Assembly (NCBI GenBank): GCA_963833585.1
Contig: CAWHYF010000005.1
Location: 868,001 to 932,000 of the forward strand
Length of the DNA stretch: 64,000 nucleotides
Direction of reading: 5' to 3'
DNA from: Bog-756 sp963833585
GTDB lineage: Bacteria; Actinomycetota; Acidimicrobiia; Acidimicrobiales; RAAP-2
Shown piece by piece: positions 51,765 to 59,820 of the stretch (positions are counted from its first letter, which is position 1; each line of letters starts with the position of its first letter). The translations under genes and the position numbers were made by a program. The notes below the pieces were generated by a model. That model searched no databases and was not told where the DNA came from. It saw nothing but the letters and a program-made list of their open reading frames with translations.

Positions 51765-51786
51765 CTTCCGGACAGTGACCCGGAAG
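51765..51786 (-). promoter_or_regulatory. Hairpin in riboswitch expression platform
   Basis: On the minus strand CTTCCGG (51786-51780), 8-base loop, CCGGAAG (51771-51765), ending just before the Shine-Dalgarno GTGAGGA of the alpha-barrel gene. It could hide or expose the binding site depending on the riboswitch state. Confidence 0.5.
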
Positions 51787-51854
51787 CCCCACGGCACCAC
51801 GACGGGTCCGTGACCGACCGAGTCCCTGCCGCAGTTCTCGACGGGTGGACTCAA

Positions 51855-51990
51855 CCAGGCATCGCATCGGTATCCCGGCTCGTGGTGGGCGTCTCCACCC
51901 ACCACCTACGGTTGCGGACCAGCGCCGGACTTCGACCGGCTTCCCCGAGGTGCTGCCTTTCTTGCTGCTGCTCGGGGACCATACCAGGAC
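51855..51990 (-). ncRNA. Cobalamin riboswitch
   Basis: Reading the minus strand, the leader has the conserved cobalamin order: GGTCCCCGAG paired with CTCGGGG; then GGGGAAGCCGGTCGAAGTCC and GGCGCTGGTCCGCAACCGTA (canonical GGGAA-xx-GGTG-xAA-TCC and GCxGxCCCGCxACTGT). The stem GTGGTGGG...CCCACCAC follows, then GAGCCGGGATACC (51881-51869), matching AGTCAGGATACC. It sits 100-240 bases before the alpha-barrel gene and between two genes of the same strand. It should repress the operon at high cobalamin (known of this class). Confidence 0.85.
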
Positions 51991-52013
51991 TGGTCGCCGC
52001 GGGTCGGATCCGC

Positions 52014-53054
52014 TCAGTCGATCACCGAGATCGGGCGCCCCGTTCCCGCCCGTCGGAGGTGGACCAACACCTCGCGGTAGGCACGCCAGGGACTCTGTTC
52101 GGCATACGCGATCCGATGCTCGACACAGAACGGGCGGACCAGCTTCCGCGCCCGGCGCAGGTTGGCTCGGGGCATGGACGGGAAGAGATGGTGCTCGATC
52201 TGGGTGTCCAGCCCACCGAAGAGGAACCCGGTGAACGACGGTCCGGACAGATTCCTCGACGTGAGCACCTGGCGGCGCAGGAAGCCGAGTTCGTCGGTAC
52301 CGACCAGGGTGGGCATGCCCACGTGGTTGGTGATGAAACTCACGCCGAGGTAGAAGCCGAACAGTGCCTGGGTGACCAGGATGAATCCTGCGGCCCGCAG
52401 CGGTGAGAGGACCAAGAACGGAGTCACGAAGAAGAGGAGGCCGTGGACGACCAGCAGCGCCACCTCCGTGAGGGCACCCCGGTCCCGACGACGCCACAGG
52501 GAGATGGCGCTCGCAACGTGGAGATTCAGCGCCTCGAGGAACAGCAGCGGCACCAGCAGCACCATCTGAGAGCGGGCGAACCGCCGTCCGAAGGCTCCCC
52601 GTCCCCTGGCCTGGTCCGGTGTGTACACCAGAGCTCCCGGCACCAGATCGGGATCCTTGTCGGGGCGATTGGTGTGGGCGTGGTGACGATTGTGCTTGGT
52701 GAGCCACCAGCCGAAGCTGAACCCGACGAAGAGGTTGGCGACCACCAGGCCGATCAGGTCGTTGCCGCGGCGTTGGGCACAGATCTGGCGGTGCCCGGCA
52801 TCGTGACCGATGAAACCCATCTGGGCGAGCACGAAGGCCAAGGCCGCCGCCACGGCGAGTACCCACCAGCTGTCCCCGAGGAGCACCACGGCCACGCCGA
52901 TGGCGCACAGCGCTCCAACCGACGTGCCGATCTTGGCCAAGTAGTAACCACGGCGCCGGCCCAGGAGTCCGCTCTCTCGCACCCGGCGCGAGAGTTCAGC
53001 GAAGTCCTCGCGTCGGGAAACCGCCAGCTGCGGAGCCTCCAATGTCGTGTCCAT
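52014..53054 (-). CDS. Membrane fatty acid (acyl-CoA/lipid) desaturase
   Basis: A 346-residue desaturase with the three histidine boxes HDAGHRQ, HNRHHAHTN and QIEHHLFP, which hold the di-iron site, and four or more helices (LAVAAALAFVLAQMGFIGH, LLVVHGLLFFVTPFLVL). The QIEHH third box is that of front-end or acyl-lipid desaturases. It introduces a double bond in membrane acyl chains with a ferredoxin or cytochrome b5-type donor, not seen nearby. The riboswitch begins about 24 bases after its stop. It has a start at ATG 53054 with a modest CGAGAGA upstream. Confidence 0.88.
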   Translation of the reverse strand: MDTTLEAPQLAVSRREDFAELSRRVRESGLLGRRRGYYLAKIGTSVGALCAIGVAVVLLGDSWWVLAVAAALAFVLAQMGFIGHDAGHRQICAQRRGNDLIGLVVANLFVGFSFGWWLTKHNRHHAHTNRPDKDPDLVPGALVYTPDQARGRGAFGRRFARSQMVLLVPLLFLEALNLHVASAISLWRRRDRGALTEVALLVVHGLLFFVTPFLVLSPLRAAGFILVTQALFGFYLGVSFITNHVGMPTLVGTDELGFLRRQVLTSRNLSGPSFTGFLFGGLDTQIEHHLFPSMPRANLRRARKLVRPFCVEHRIAYAEQSPWRAYREVLVHLRRAGTGRPISVID

Positions 53055-53287
53055 GATGGGTCTCTCGGTCGGCGCCAGCAGGCGGGTGGTGAACGGTCAG
53101 GGCACCCGTCGACCGCTGCACGTGTCGGGGCGACGACGGAACCCGTCAGCCGAGATGGACGGCCAGACACGAGGTGCCCGACCGATCCGGACCGAGGGTG
53201 ACCTCCACACTGTACGCCCAACGGGAGCCAGGCGATGCATCGGCACTCATCCGGGTGGTGCCCGTGGTCGGCGTGTGACCAGGCCGG

Positions 53288-53902
53288 TCAGGGGGTGGGG
53301 GCCCGGGGGCGGAGGGCCTGGTACCGAGCCGGCGCGGCAGCTCGTCGACCGTGGCCTCGGCACCTTCCCCGGCGGCACCTCTGGCGGCACCGCGGTCCTT
53401 CCGAGGTTTCTCCCCCGGAGGAGTCCCGTCCGGCTTCGGCCCCAGGACCGGTCGCGACGACCGGCCCTGGGGCCGACTCGGCACCCGCCGGCACCTGGAG
53501 GTCGCGGTCACCCCGGGCCGTCGAGCCCCCGTCGCCGGCCAGGCTGATCAGAAACCAGACGGCCTTCCCCGGGCCCGGGCTCTCCACCACCCCCCACTCG
53601 TCGGCCAGCTCCCTGACGATCTGCAGTCCCCTCCCGTGGGGTTCACGGGTCGTAGGCCGCCTGAGTGACGGCCGCCCCTCGCCGCGGTCGACCACCTCCA
53701 CCCGCACGTGGCGCTCGCCGCGGTCCACCCTGACCTCGAATCCGCTCGACGCGTGGGTCAGGGCGTTGGTGGCCAACTCGGACACCATCAGGATCGCCGA
53801 GCTCTGGAGATCGGGGGCCAGGTCGGTGACAGCGTGCTGGACGAATCGCCTGCTGGCCGCCACCGACGCCGGAGATGCGTCAAAGACGCGGCTGCGCTTC
53901 AT
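53288..53902 (-). CDS. RsbW-like kinase (HATPase) with disordered C-terminal tail
   Basis: A 204-residue protein. Residues about 5-115 are a GHKL ATPase: ILMVSELATNALTHASSG (N-box complete), VVDRGEGRPSL (G1) and PHGRGLQIVRELADEWG (G2). The last 85 residues are Gly/Arg/Pro-rich with no fold, perhaps a binding tail or partly spurious. Its ATG overlaps the stop of the STAS gene (ATGA at 53902-53899), so they form a kinase/antagonist pair, probably serving a sigma factor or the adjacent phosphatase circuit. Confidence 0.78.
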   Translation of the reverse strand: MKRSRVFDASPASVAASRRFVQHAVTDLAPDLQSSAILMVSELATNALTHASSGFEVRVDRGERHVRVEVVDRGEGRPSLRRPTTREPHGRGLQIVRELADEWGVVESPGPGKAVWFLISLAGDGGSTARGDRDLQVPAGAESAPGPVVATGPGAEAGRDSSGGETSEGPRCRQRCRRGRCRGHGRRAAAPARYQALRPRAPTP

Positions 53903-54243
53903 CGGCCCCATCCGAACGCGGCATCGAGACCGGTGGCCTCCAACACCTTCCGGACGATGGGCGAGACACCGGTCAGTTCCACCCGGTCGACCCGGTTCGC
54001 CACCTGCACCAACAGGGCGATTCCGGAGCTGTCCATGAACCCCAGGCCGGAGAGGTCGAAGACCACCCGGTCCGGACGGGCCGACAGATACGGCTCGATG
54101 CCCTTTCTGACCGCGTCCACGCTGGCCAGGTCGAGCTCGCCGGAGATGGCCAGAACCGGCGCCAAGGGATCGGCCCGGGATCCGGTGACGGTCGCGGCAC
54201 TTTCGTCCTGTACTTCCACCCTCACCCCGGGTCTCTCGGGCAT
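53899..54243 (-). CDS. STAS-domain anti-sigma antagonist
   Basis: A 114-residue STAS protein: PVLAISGELDLASVDAVRKG, RVVFDLSGLGFMDSSGIALL (phospho-acceptor Ser in DSSG) and VELTGVSPIVRKVLEATGL. It would be phosphorylated by the coupled HATPase and dephosphorylated by the PP2C protein encoded divergently at 54499. ATG 54243 is used; a GTG at 54225 is also possible. Two direct repeats lie in the divergent control region upstream. Confidence 0.82.
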   Translation of the reverse strand: MPERPGVRVEVQDESAATVTGSRADPLAPVLAISGELDLASVDAVRKGIEPYLSARPDRVVFDLSGLGFMDSSGIALLVQVANRVDRVELTGVSPIVRKVLEATGLDAAFGWGR

Positions 54244-54290
54244 GCACCGACTGGATCTGGCCAGGCCAGCATGGCACCTGGAGCCACACA

Positions 54291-54322
54291 AACCCGACAA
54301 TTGGTCATGCAACCCGACAATT
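54291..54322. repeat. Direct repeat AACCCGACAATT x2 in divergent promoter region
   Basis: Two identical 12-base copies at 54291-54302 and 54311-54322, 20 bases apart, in the 255-base gap between the STAS gene (-) and the phosphatase gene (+). Spacing of about two helical turns and relatively AT-rich sequence suggest a regulator-binding site. Confidence 0.45.
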
Positions 54323-54498
54323 TCACCGGCCGGCACGGGCGTGGCCACCACCTGACCGGCACGCCCGCACCCGGGAGGTCCCCCGGCGACTGAGGCCGCA
54401 CCAGTCGGCGCACGATCGGAGGTCACCGGTAGATTGAGGCCAGCGCACCCGGATGCCCGTCAGGAACAGGCGGGCCTTGACGGCCTTCAGGAGACCAC

Positions 54499-56151
54499 GT
54501 GGTCGAGACTTCGCAGGCCGGACCGGCGTCACTCCCAGACCTCGGCGGCCCCGAGGACGGCGCCGCGGCGGCATCCGGGTCCCGCCGGTTCGGCGGCGCC
54601 ACCATCATCGTGCTGACGGTCGGGCTGCTGATCACCGCCGCAGTGACCTGGACGGCCTGGGACCTCGATCACCGCACTGAGCAGCGGCTACTGCGCGTTC
54701 AGACCCAGCAAGCGGGGACCGTGCTCCTCGCCGCCATACCGAGCACCCAGACCCCGCTCACCACCGCGGCGCAGGTGGCCGCGGCGACCGGTGGCGATCC
54801 GGGGCAGTTCGTCCAGCTGATGACACCCCTGATCGGCGGGAAGGGCCAGTTCACCGCGGCCTCGCTCTGGCAGGTCCGGGGAGGAGTGCTCACCGAAGTG
54901 GCCCACGTCGGAGCGCTGGTCGACCCCGCCACCGCGGAGGCCCTGGGCACTCGGGCCCTGAACGCCAAGACCTTCGTCGTGTCCGGTCAGCTGAGTAGGA
55001 AACCGCCCCGCCTCGACTATGCCTATGCGCTGGCCGGACCCGACCCGCGCTACGTGGTGTTCGCCGAACACACCGTTCCCGCGGACCGGCGTTCCGCCGT
55101 GGCCAACAACTCGGCCTTCGCCGACCTCCACTACGCCATCTTCCTCGGGCCGACGTCGTCGCCGGCCAAGCTGTTGACCACCAGCTTCCAAGCACTCCCC
55201 ACCTCCGGGACGGAGCGGATCACCGTCCCGTTCGGCGACACCGCACTGACCCTGGTCACCGCCCCGGTAGGTCAGCTCGGCGGCAGCCTGCCCGCCCGGC
55301 TGCCCTGGATCTTCGCCGTCCTCGGACTGCTGGTGACCGGCTTCGCGGCGTGGGTGACCCAGTGGCTGGTACGCAGGCGTCAGGAGGCCGAGCGTGACGC
55401 CGCCCAGATCCGAGGCCTGTACGGACGGCTCGATGAGCTCTACCGAGAACAGCGCACCAATGCCGAGACCCTGCAGCGATCCCTCCTCCCCCAAGCCGAT
55501 CCGGAGATCCCCGGTATGGAAATCGGGGTCCGGTACGTGCCGGGGCCCCACGGAGTCGACATCGGGGGTGACTGGTACAGCGTCGTGACCCTCGACGACA
55601 CCCACTTCGGGTTCGTGATCGGCGACGTCTCCGGTCACGGCATCAAAGCCGCCAGCGTGATGGCCGCTCTGCGGTTCACCATCCGGACCCTGGTCGTCGA
55701 GGGCAACTCGCCGGCGGAGGTCCTGGAGAAGTGTTCCACCCAGGTCCTGTCCCTGATCGACGGACATATCGCCACGGTGCTCGTCGGCATCGCAGACCTC
55801 GCCACCCATGAGGTCGCCCTGGCCAATGCCGGCCATCTCAACCCGCTGATGATCAGCCCGGACGGTAGCGAATTCGTGACGACGAAGGTCGGAGTACCCG
55901 TAGGCGTTCCGGAGGCGGTCTACGACACCGTCACCCTGTCGACGCCTCGCCGTTCCACCCTGCTGGCGTTCACCGACGGCCTCGTCGAGCGACGTGGCGA
56001 GAGCCTCGATGTCGGCCTGGAGCGCCTACGGCAAGCCATCCCCGGCGACGGTCGGCCCCTCGATGACCTGTTGACCACCGTCATCGAGACGATGACGGTG
56101 GAATCGACCGACGACGACATCGCGGTCCTGGCCCTCCGTTGGCTGGAGTGA
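54499..56151 (+). CDS. Membrane-bound PP2C phosphatase with extracellular sensor (RsbU/RsbP-like)
   Basis: A 550-residue protein: a helix (TIIVLTVGLLITAAVTWTAW) near residue 45, an extracellular CHASE/PAS-like domain (about 60-270), a second helix (LPWIFAVLGLLVTGFAAWV), a short HAMP/coiled-coil segment and a SpoIIE phosphatase (about 320-550). The phosphatase has DIGGDWYSVVTLD, VIGDVSGHGIKAASVMA, LANAGHLNPLMI, FTDGLVERRGE and DDDIAVLAL, all with metal Asp. It should read an outside signal and dephosphorylate the STAS protein encoded next to it. GGAGACCAC precedes the GTG. Confidence 0.88.
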   Translation: MVETSQAGPASLPDLGGPEDGAAAASGSRRFGGATIIVLTVGLLITAAVTWTAWDLDHRTEQRLLRVQTQQAGTVLLAAIPSTQTPLTTAAQVAAATGGDPGQFVQLMTPLIGGKGQFTAASLWQVRGGVLTEVAHVGALVDPATAEALGTRALNAKTFVVSGQLSRKPPRLDYAYALAGPDPRYVVFAEHTVPADRRSAVANNSAFADLHYAIFLGPTSSPAKLLTTSFQALPTSGTERITVPFGDTALTLVTAPVGQLGGSLPARLPWIFAVLGLLVTGFAAWVTQWLVRRRQEAERDAAQIRGLYGRLDELYREQRTNAETLQRSLLPQADPEIPGMEIGVRYVPGPHGVDIGGDWYSVVTLDDTHFGFVIGDVSGHGIKAASVMAALRFTIRTLVVEGNSPAEVLEKCSTQVLSLIDGHIATVLVGIADLATHEVALANAGHLNPLMISPDGSEFVTTKVGVPVGVPEAVYDTVTLSTPRRSTLLAFTDGLVERRGESLDVGLERLRQAIPGDGRPLDDLLTTVIETMTVESTDDDIAVLALRWLE

Positions 56152-56283
56152 AGCGCACCGCCCTGACCTCGACAGAGGCCCGAGTCCACGTCCACGGGGC
56201 CGAACAGGGGGCGCTCGACCCCCGGTCGGGTCAGGTTCGCCGCCGGCCGAGGTCGCCGGCCCCACGCTGACCTAGCGTCGGGG

Positions 56284-56303
56284 GGCACCCGCACCCGGGT
56301 GCC
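56284..56303. terminator. Hairpin upstream of sulfatase gene
   Basis: GGCACCC (56284-56290) and GGGTGCC (56297-56303) with a 6-base loop in the gap between phosphatase and sulfatase genes. It could end the first transcript or form part of the sulfatase leader. Confidence 0.3.
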
Positions 56304-56365
56304 GAGCACCGCCGGAGACCGTCCCCGCCCGCCGACCGGGCCGGTCCGACGCCGAGGAGGCGCAC

Positions 56366-57889
56366 ATGTCCCAGCAGCGTCCGAGGAACCTGGTCGTGGT
56401 GGTCCTCGACAGCCTGAACCGGCACCTGCTCGAGGCCTACGGCGGCACCGAGTTCGGCACACCCCGACTGGCTGCGTTCGCCCGTGACGCCCTGTTGTTC
56501 TCCGGCCATCATGCGGGTTCCCTCCCCTGCATGCCCGCCCGGCACGACATCCTGGTCGGTGCCCTCGACTTCCCGTGGCGCCCGTGGGGCTCGATCGAGA
56601 TCTGGGAGGACGCCATCACCCGGTCCCTGCGCCACCAGGGCGTCACCACCATGCTGGTCTCCGATCACCCGCACCTGTTCGAGACCGGTGGTGAGAACTA
56701 CCACACCGACTTCACCGGATGGGAGTACGTGCGGGGCCACGAGAACGATCCGTGGCGGACCACACCTGACCCCACCTGGGCCGGGGCCCCGGCCCTGCCG
56801 GTCGAGCGGCCCGCCTACCATCACCGCTACGACGACGCGCGTACCTACTTCCGTTCGGAGGAGGACTTCCCCGGGCCCCGCACCATGGCCACCGCCGCCG
56901 AGTGGATCCGGAGCTCGGCCCCGTCCCACGATCGGTTCTTCCTGATGGTCGACGAGTTCGACCCTCACGAGCCGTTCGACACACCGCTGCCCTATGCCTC
57001 GCTCTACAACGACGACTGGGAGGAGGGCCTGGCCATCTGGCCGCCGTACCTGATCGACGCCGTGTCCAGCGGCGCCCTGACCCCGGACCGGGCGCGACAC
57101 CTGCGGGCCAACTACGGCGCCAAGCTGACCATGATCGACCACTGGTTCGGGCGCCTGCTGGACGCCATCGACCAGGCCGGGCTGGCCGAGACCACCGGGG
57201 TCATCCTCTGTACCGACCACGGCCACTACCTGGGCGAACACGATCTGTTCGGAAAGCCGGCCGCGCCGGTCTACCGCGAGCTGGGCAGCATCCCCCTCAT
57301 CATCCGGTGGCCGGGTCGGCCCCACCGTGACATCCCGGCCCTGACCACCTCGGTGGACCTGCACGCCACCATCGCCGACCTGTTCGGGGCGCCGGTCGAC
57401 CATCCCACCCACGGACGTTCGCTCCTCCCCCTGGTGGAGGGGGTGTCGGACACGGTGCGCGAGTTCGCCCTCTTCGGGTACTGGGGCCGGCACGTGGGAG
57501 TCACCGACGGGCGGTACCGCTACCTCCGAGGATGCCAGGGCGAGAACTTCCCCCTCTCGGTGTGGTCGAACCGGTGGTCCACCATGCCGGTGGCGCCCTA
57601 CCCCGAGCTCCGACTGCCCCGCCCCGACGGGCGGGCCACCCTCCGCACCATGCCGGGCACCTCGGTACCGGTGATCCACCAGCCGTTCGGCCCCGGGGAC
57701 CGCCTCCCGTTCTGGGCCGGGTTCGAGCCGCCGAACACCTCGCACCTGTTCGACACCGAGACGGACCCCGGAGAGGTGGAGAACCGGGCCGGCGAACGGA
57801 GCGAGGCCACCCTGGAGGAGGCGCTGGCCGAGGCACTGCGATCGATCAGTGCGCCGACCGACCTGTTGGAACGGATCGGCCTGTCGTGA
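56366..57889 (+). CDS. Sulfatase (type I, formylglycine-dependent)
   Basis: A 507-residue alkaline-phosphatase-superfamily sulfatase. Start motif NLVVVVLDSLNRHLLEAYGG has the metal Asp. The Cys to be converted to formylglycine is Cys55 in LPCMPARHDIL (C-x-P-x-R). Further metal residues are in FLMVDEFDPHEPFDTP and VILCTDHGHYLGEHDLFGKP (Asp-His). No signal peptide, so it is probably cytoplasmic, unusual for polysaccharide sulfatases but common in this actinobacterial subgroup. Needs a formylglycine-generating enzyme, not in view. Substrate unknown. GAGGAGG lies 6-8 bases before the ATG. Confidence 0.9.
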   Translation: MSQQRPRNLVVVVLDSLNRHLLEAYGGTEFGTPRLAAFARDALLFSGHHAGSLPCMPARHDILVGALDFPWRPWGSIEIWEDAITRSLRHQGVTTMLVSDHPHLFETGGENYHTDFTGWEYVRGHENDPWRTTPDPTWAGAPALPVERPAYHHRYDDARTYFRSEEDFPGPRTMATAAEWIRSSAPSHDRFFLMVDEFDPHEPFDTPLPYASLYNDDWEEGLAIWPPYLIDAVSSGALTPDRARHLRANYGAKLTMIDHWFGRLLDAIDQAGLAETTGVILCTDHGHYLGEHDLFGKPAAPVYRELGSIPLIIRWPGRPHRDIPALTTSVDLHATIADLFGAPVDHPTHGRSLLPLVEGVSDTVREFALFGYWGRHVGVTDGRYRYLRGCQGENFPLSVWSNRWSTMPVAPYPELRLPRPDGRATLRTMPGTSVPVIHQPFGPGDRLPFWAGFEPPNTSHLFDTETDPGEVENRAGERSEATLEEALAEALRSISAPTDLLERIGLS

Positions 57890-57917
57890 TCGATGAGGCC
57901 CTCGGCCTCATGGATCA
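57887..57917. terminator. Strong bidirectional hairpin terminator
   Basis: TGATCgATGAGGCC pairs with GGCCTCATgGATCA around CTC: a 14-base stem with one mismatch. The arms contain the stop codons of both convergent genes (TGA at 57887-57889 and on the minus strand at 57917-57915). Confidence 0.65.
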
Positions 57918-58139
57918 CCGGCCTTGGTAGTACTCGGTGGTCCGCTTGGACGGGAGGAGGGCCACCACGACCAACGCGATCAGCCAGAAGAAGAAGCCCA
58001 GGATGAGCCAGCCGAAGGCGTGACGGCCCTTGCGCTTGGCGATGTTGTAGATCCACGCCATCACCAGGATCCACACGATGAACCAGATCACCGATCCGAA
58101 GAAGATCCGGATCCCGGTGAGCGCAGTCAGCGTCAACAC
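57915..58139 (-). CDS. Small membrane protein
   Basis: A protein of about 74 residues with two hydrophobic helices, IRIFFGSVIWFIVWILVMAW and FGWLILGFFFWLIALVVVALL (partly quoted), joined by the basic loop YNIAKRKGRH and ending SKRTTEYYQGR. No family assigned. The start is uncertain; GTG 58139 keeps both helices, and a TTG at 58184 would add 15 residues. Convergent with the sulfatase through a shared terminator. Confidence 0.6.
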   Translation of the reverse strand: MLTLTALTGIRIFFGSVIWFIVWILVMAWIYNIAKRKGRHAFGWLILGFFFWLIALVVVALLPSKRTTEYYQGR

Positions 58140-58355
58140 CCTGACGCGCCGGCCGTCGAGTACTGCATGTCGGAAGCGTAACAAGCCGCGGCCGGCGAGG
58201 CGACGACGGTGGACGGCAGGGTCCCGGCCGGGCCCGTCCCGGGGTGGCCCTCGAGGTCTCGACGGAAGACCGCCCGGTCCCGTTCAGCAGTGACTCGACC
58301 ACGGAGAGAGTTCGGCCCTGGCTAACCGGGAATTCTGTGTGGTTCGCTTGTCTTC

Positions 58356-59456
58356 GTGCGAGGGGGGAGACCAAGACGGTGGGGCGCGGTGGCGGTGCTC
58401 GCGGTGGCGGCAGTGGGCGTGGGCGCCGCCTACACGGAGACCGGCGCGGCCGGCCCTTCGCCGTCGACGGCGGCCGCGGCCACCCACCTGGCCGCCGAGG
58501 CCAGCACCCCGGTACCCTCGAGCGGCTGCAACCTTCCCGGAGGCCCGGCGGTCACCGATCAGCTCCAGGGCCTGGTGGTCGGAGGAACCCCCCGCTGGTA
58601 CCTGCTGACCACACCGGCCCCGGGTACGCCCAGTCCCTCCGGAGGCGGCGGGGCATTCCCGGGCCTGGCGCCCCGGCCGTTGGTCCTCGACTTCCACGGC
58701 GTGGCCGAGGCGGCGTCGCTGCAATCGGAGACCTCTCGGTTCGGCAGTCTCGGGCAGCAGGACGGCTTCGTCGTGGTCACCCCCAGTGGAACCGGCGACC
58801 CGGTCCACTGGGACACCACCGACCCCGGCCCGTCCAACCCGGACCTCGGATTTGTCACCACCCTCCTCGACCACGTGGAGGCGACCCAGTGCATCGACAC
58901 CTCGCGGGTCTACGCCACCGGCTTCTCCGACGGGGCGGTCATGGCCTCCCAGCTGGCCTGCACCCTGTCCCAGCGGATCACCGCCATCGGCGCGGTGTCG
59001 GGTCTGGAGCTCCCGGTGCCCTGCGATCCGGCGCGGCCGGTCCCGATCATCGCCTTCCACGGTACGGACGATCCCATCTTGTACTTCAACGGCGGGGTGG
59101 ACTCTCCGTCGTTGACCACCTTGCTGGGCCCGGACGAACCGGTGGCCCCGCCGTCCACCGCCACCGAACCGGCGCGGCTGGACGGCCCGGGTGTGCCTGC
59201 CACCGTGCAGGGCTGGGCGGTCAAGGACGGGTGCCGCCCGAGCGCGGTCGACACCGCGGCGGACGACGGGGTCGTCCTGCGCCGCTACCGCTGTCCACCG
59301 GGGGTCGCCGTCCAATTCACCATCGTGCTCGGCGGCGGACACGCCTGGCCCGGAAGTCCGGTCCGCGGCACCGGTGGTACCCCGGCCGGAACCACGGGCG
59401 ACCAGGTCGACGCCACGGCCCAGCTATGGGACTTCTTCGCACAGTTCCGGCTGTAG
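58356..59456 (+). CDS. Secreted LpqC/PHB-depolymerase-like esterase
   Basis: A 366-residue exported alpha/beta hydrolase. Signal peptide about 1-32 (AVAVLAVAAVGVGAAYT). RPLVLDFHGVAEAASLQ forms the oxyanion region. The nucleophile is Ser in YATGFSDGAVMAS (G-x-S-x-G), with Asp in FHGTDDPILYFNG and His in LGGGHAWPGS. The fold is that of feruloyl esterase and poly-hydroxybutyrate depolymerase (LpqC family). Cys pairs (SGCNLPG, ATQCIDT, DGCRPS, YRCPPG) suggest disulfides outside the cell. GTG 58356 has no visible Shine-Dalgarno, so the mRNA may be leaderless. Substrate unknown. Confidence 0.82.
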   Translation: MRGGRPRRWGAVAVLAVAAVGVGAAYTETGAAGPSPSTAAAATHLAAEASTPVPSSGCNLPGGPAVTDQLQGLVVGGTPRWYLLTTPAPGTPSPSGGGGAFPGLAPRPLVLDFHGVAEAASLQSETSRFGSLGQQDGFVVVTPSGTGDPVHWDTTDPGPSNPDLGFVTTLLDHVEATQCIDTSRVYATGFSDGAVMASQLACTLSQRITAIGAVSGLELPVPCDPARPVPIIAFHGTDDPILYFNGGVDSPSLTTLLGPDEPVAPPSTATEPARLDGPGVPATVQGWAVKDGCRPSAVDTAADDGVVLRRYRCPPGVAVQFTIVLGGGHAWPGSPVRGTGGTPAGTTGDQVDATAQLWDFFAQFRL

Positions 59457-59523
59457 GGAGGGGATCCGGACCGTCCCGTCGCCGCCCGACGCGGTCCCAC
59501 CCGGGCCACGGGCGCCAGGTACG

Positions 59524-59820
59524 ATGCGGGCCATGGCTACGGGAGGGTTCGTGCGCTCCTTGCACGACAGGCTCTTCGTGGATCCGGTCCGGCGGGTGGT
59601 GGCCCAGGAGGTCGAGAACGCCTCGATCGGCCTGGTGGCCCGCTTCGAGGAGGTCCACCGCGATCTCACCCGCCTCCTGGGCGACCTGGCTGACGCCAAC
59701 GACCAGGTGGCCGAAGCCATCGGTCGGAGCCTCACCCGGCTGAGCGCCGAGACCGAGGCGCTCCAGGGCGAACTGGGCCGCCTGGGTCGGACCACGGCCG
59801 AGCCGGAACCGCCCCGTTGA
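59524..59820 (+). CDS. Small coiled-coil protein at head of glycosyltransferase operon
   Basis: A 98-residue helical protein (FVRSLHDRLFVDPVRRVVAQ, then RLLGDLADANDQVAEAIGRS and LSAETEALQGELGRLG) with heptad-like spacing of Leu and Ala. No family recognised. Its TGA overlaps the TTG start of the first glycosyltransferase (TTGA), so it belongs to that operon and may scaffold or recruit the enzymes. ATG 59524 or 59533 could be the start. Confidence 0.6.
   Translation: MRAMATGGFVRSLHDRLFVDPVRRVVAQEVENASIGLVARFEEVHRDLTRLLGDLADANDQVAEAIGRSLTRLSAETEALQGELGRLGRTTAEPEPPR

Noticed and set aside
51751..52908. Possible N-terminal extension of the alpha-barrel protein to 995 codons
   Set aside because: It would run through the riboswitch and antisense-free overlap of the desaturase; ATG 51750 has a signal peptide and a ribosome site.
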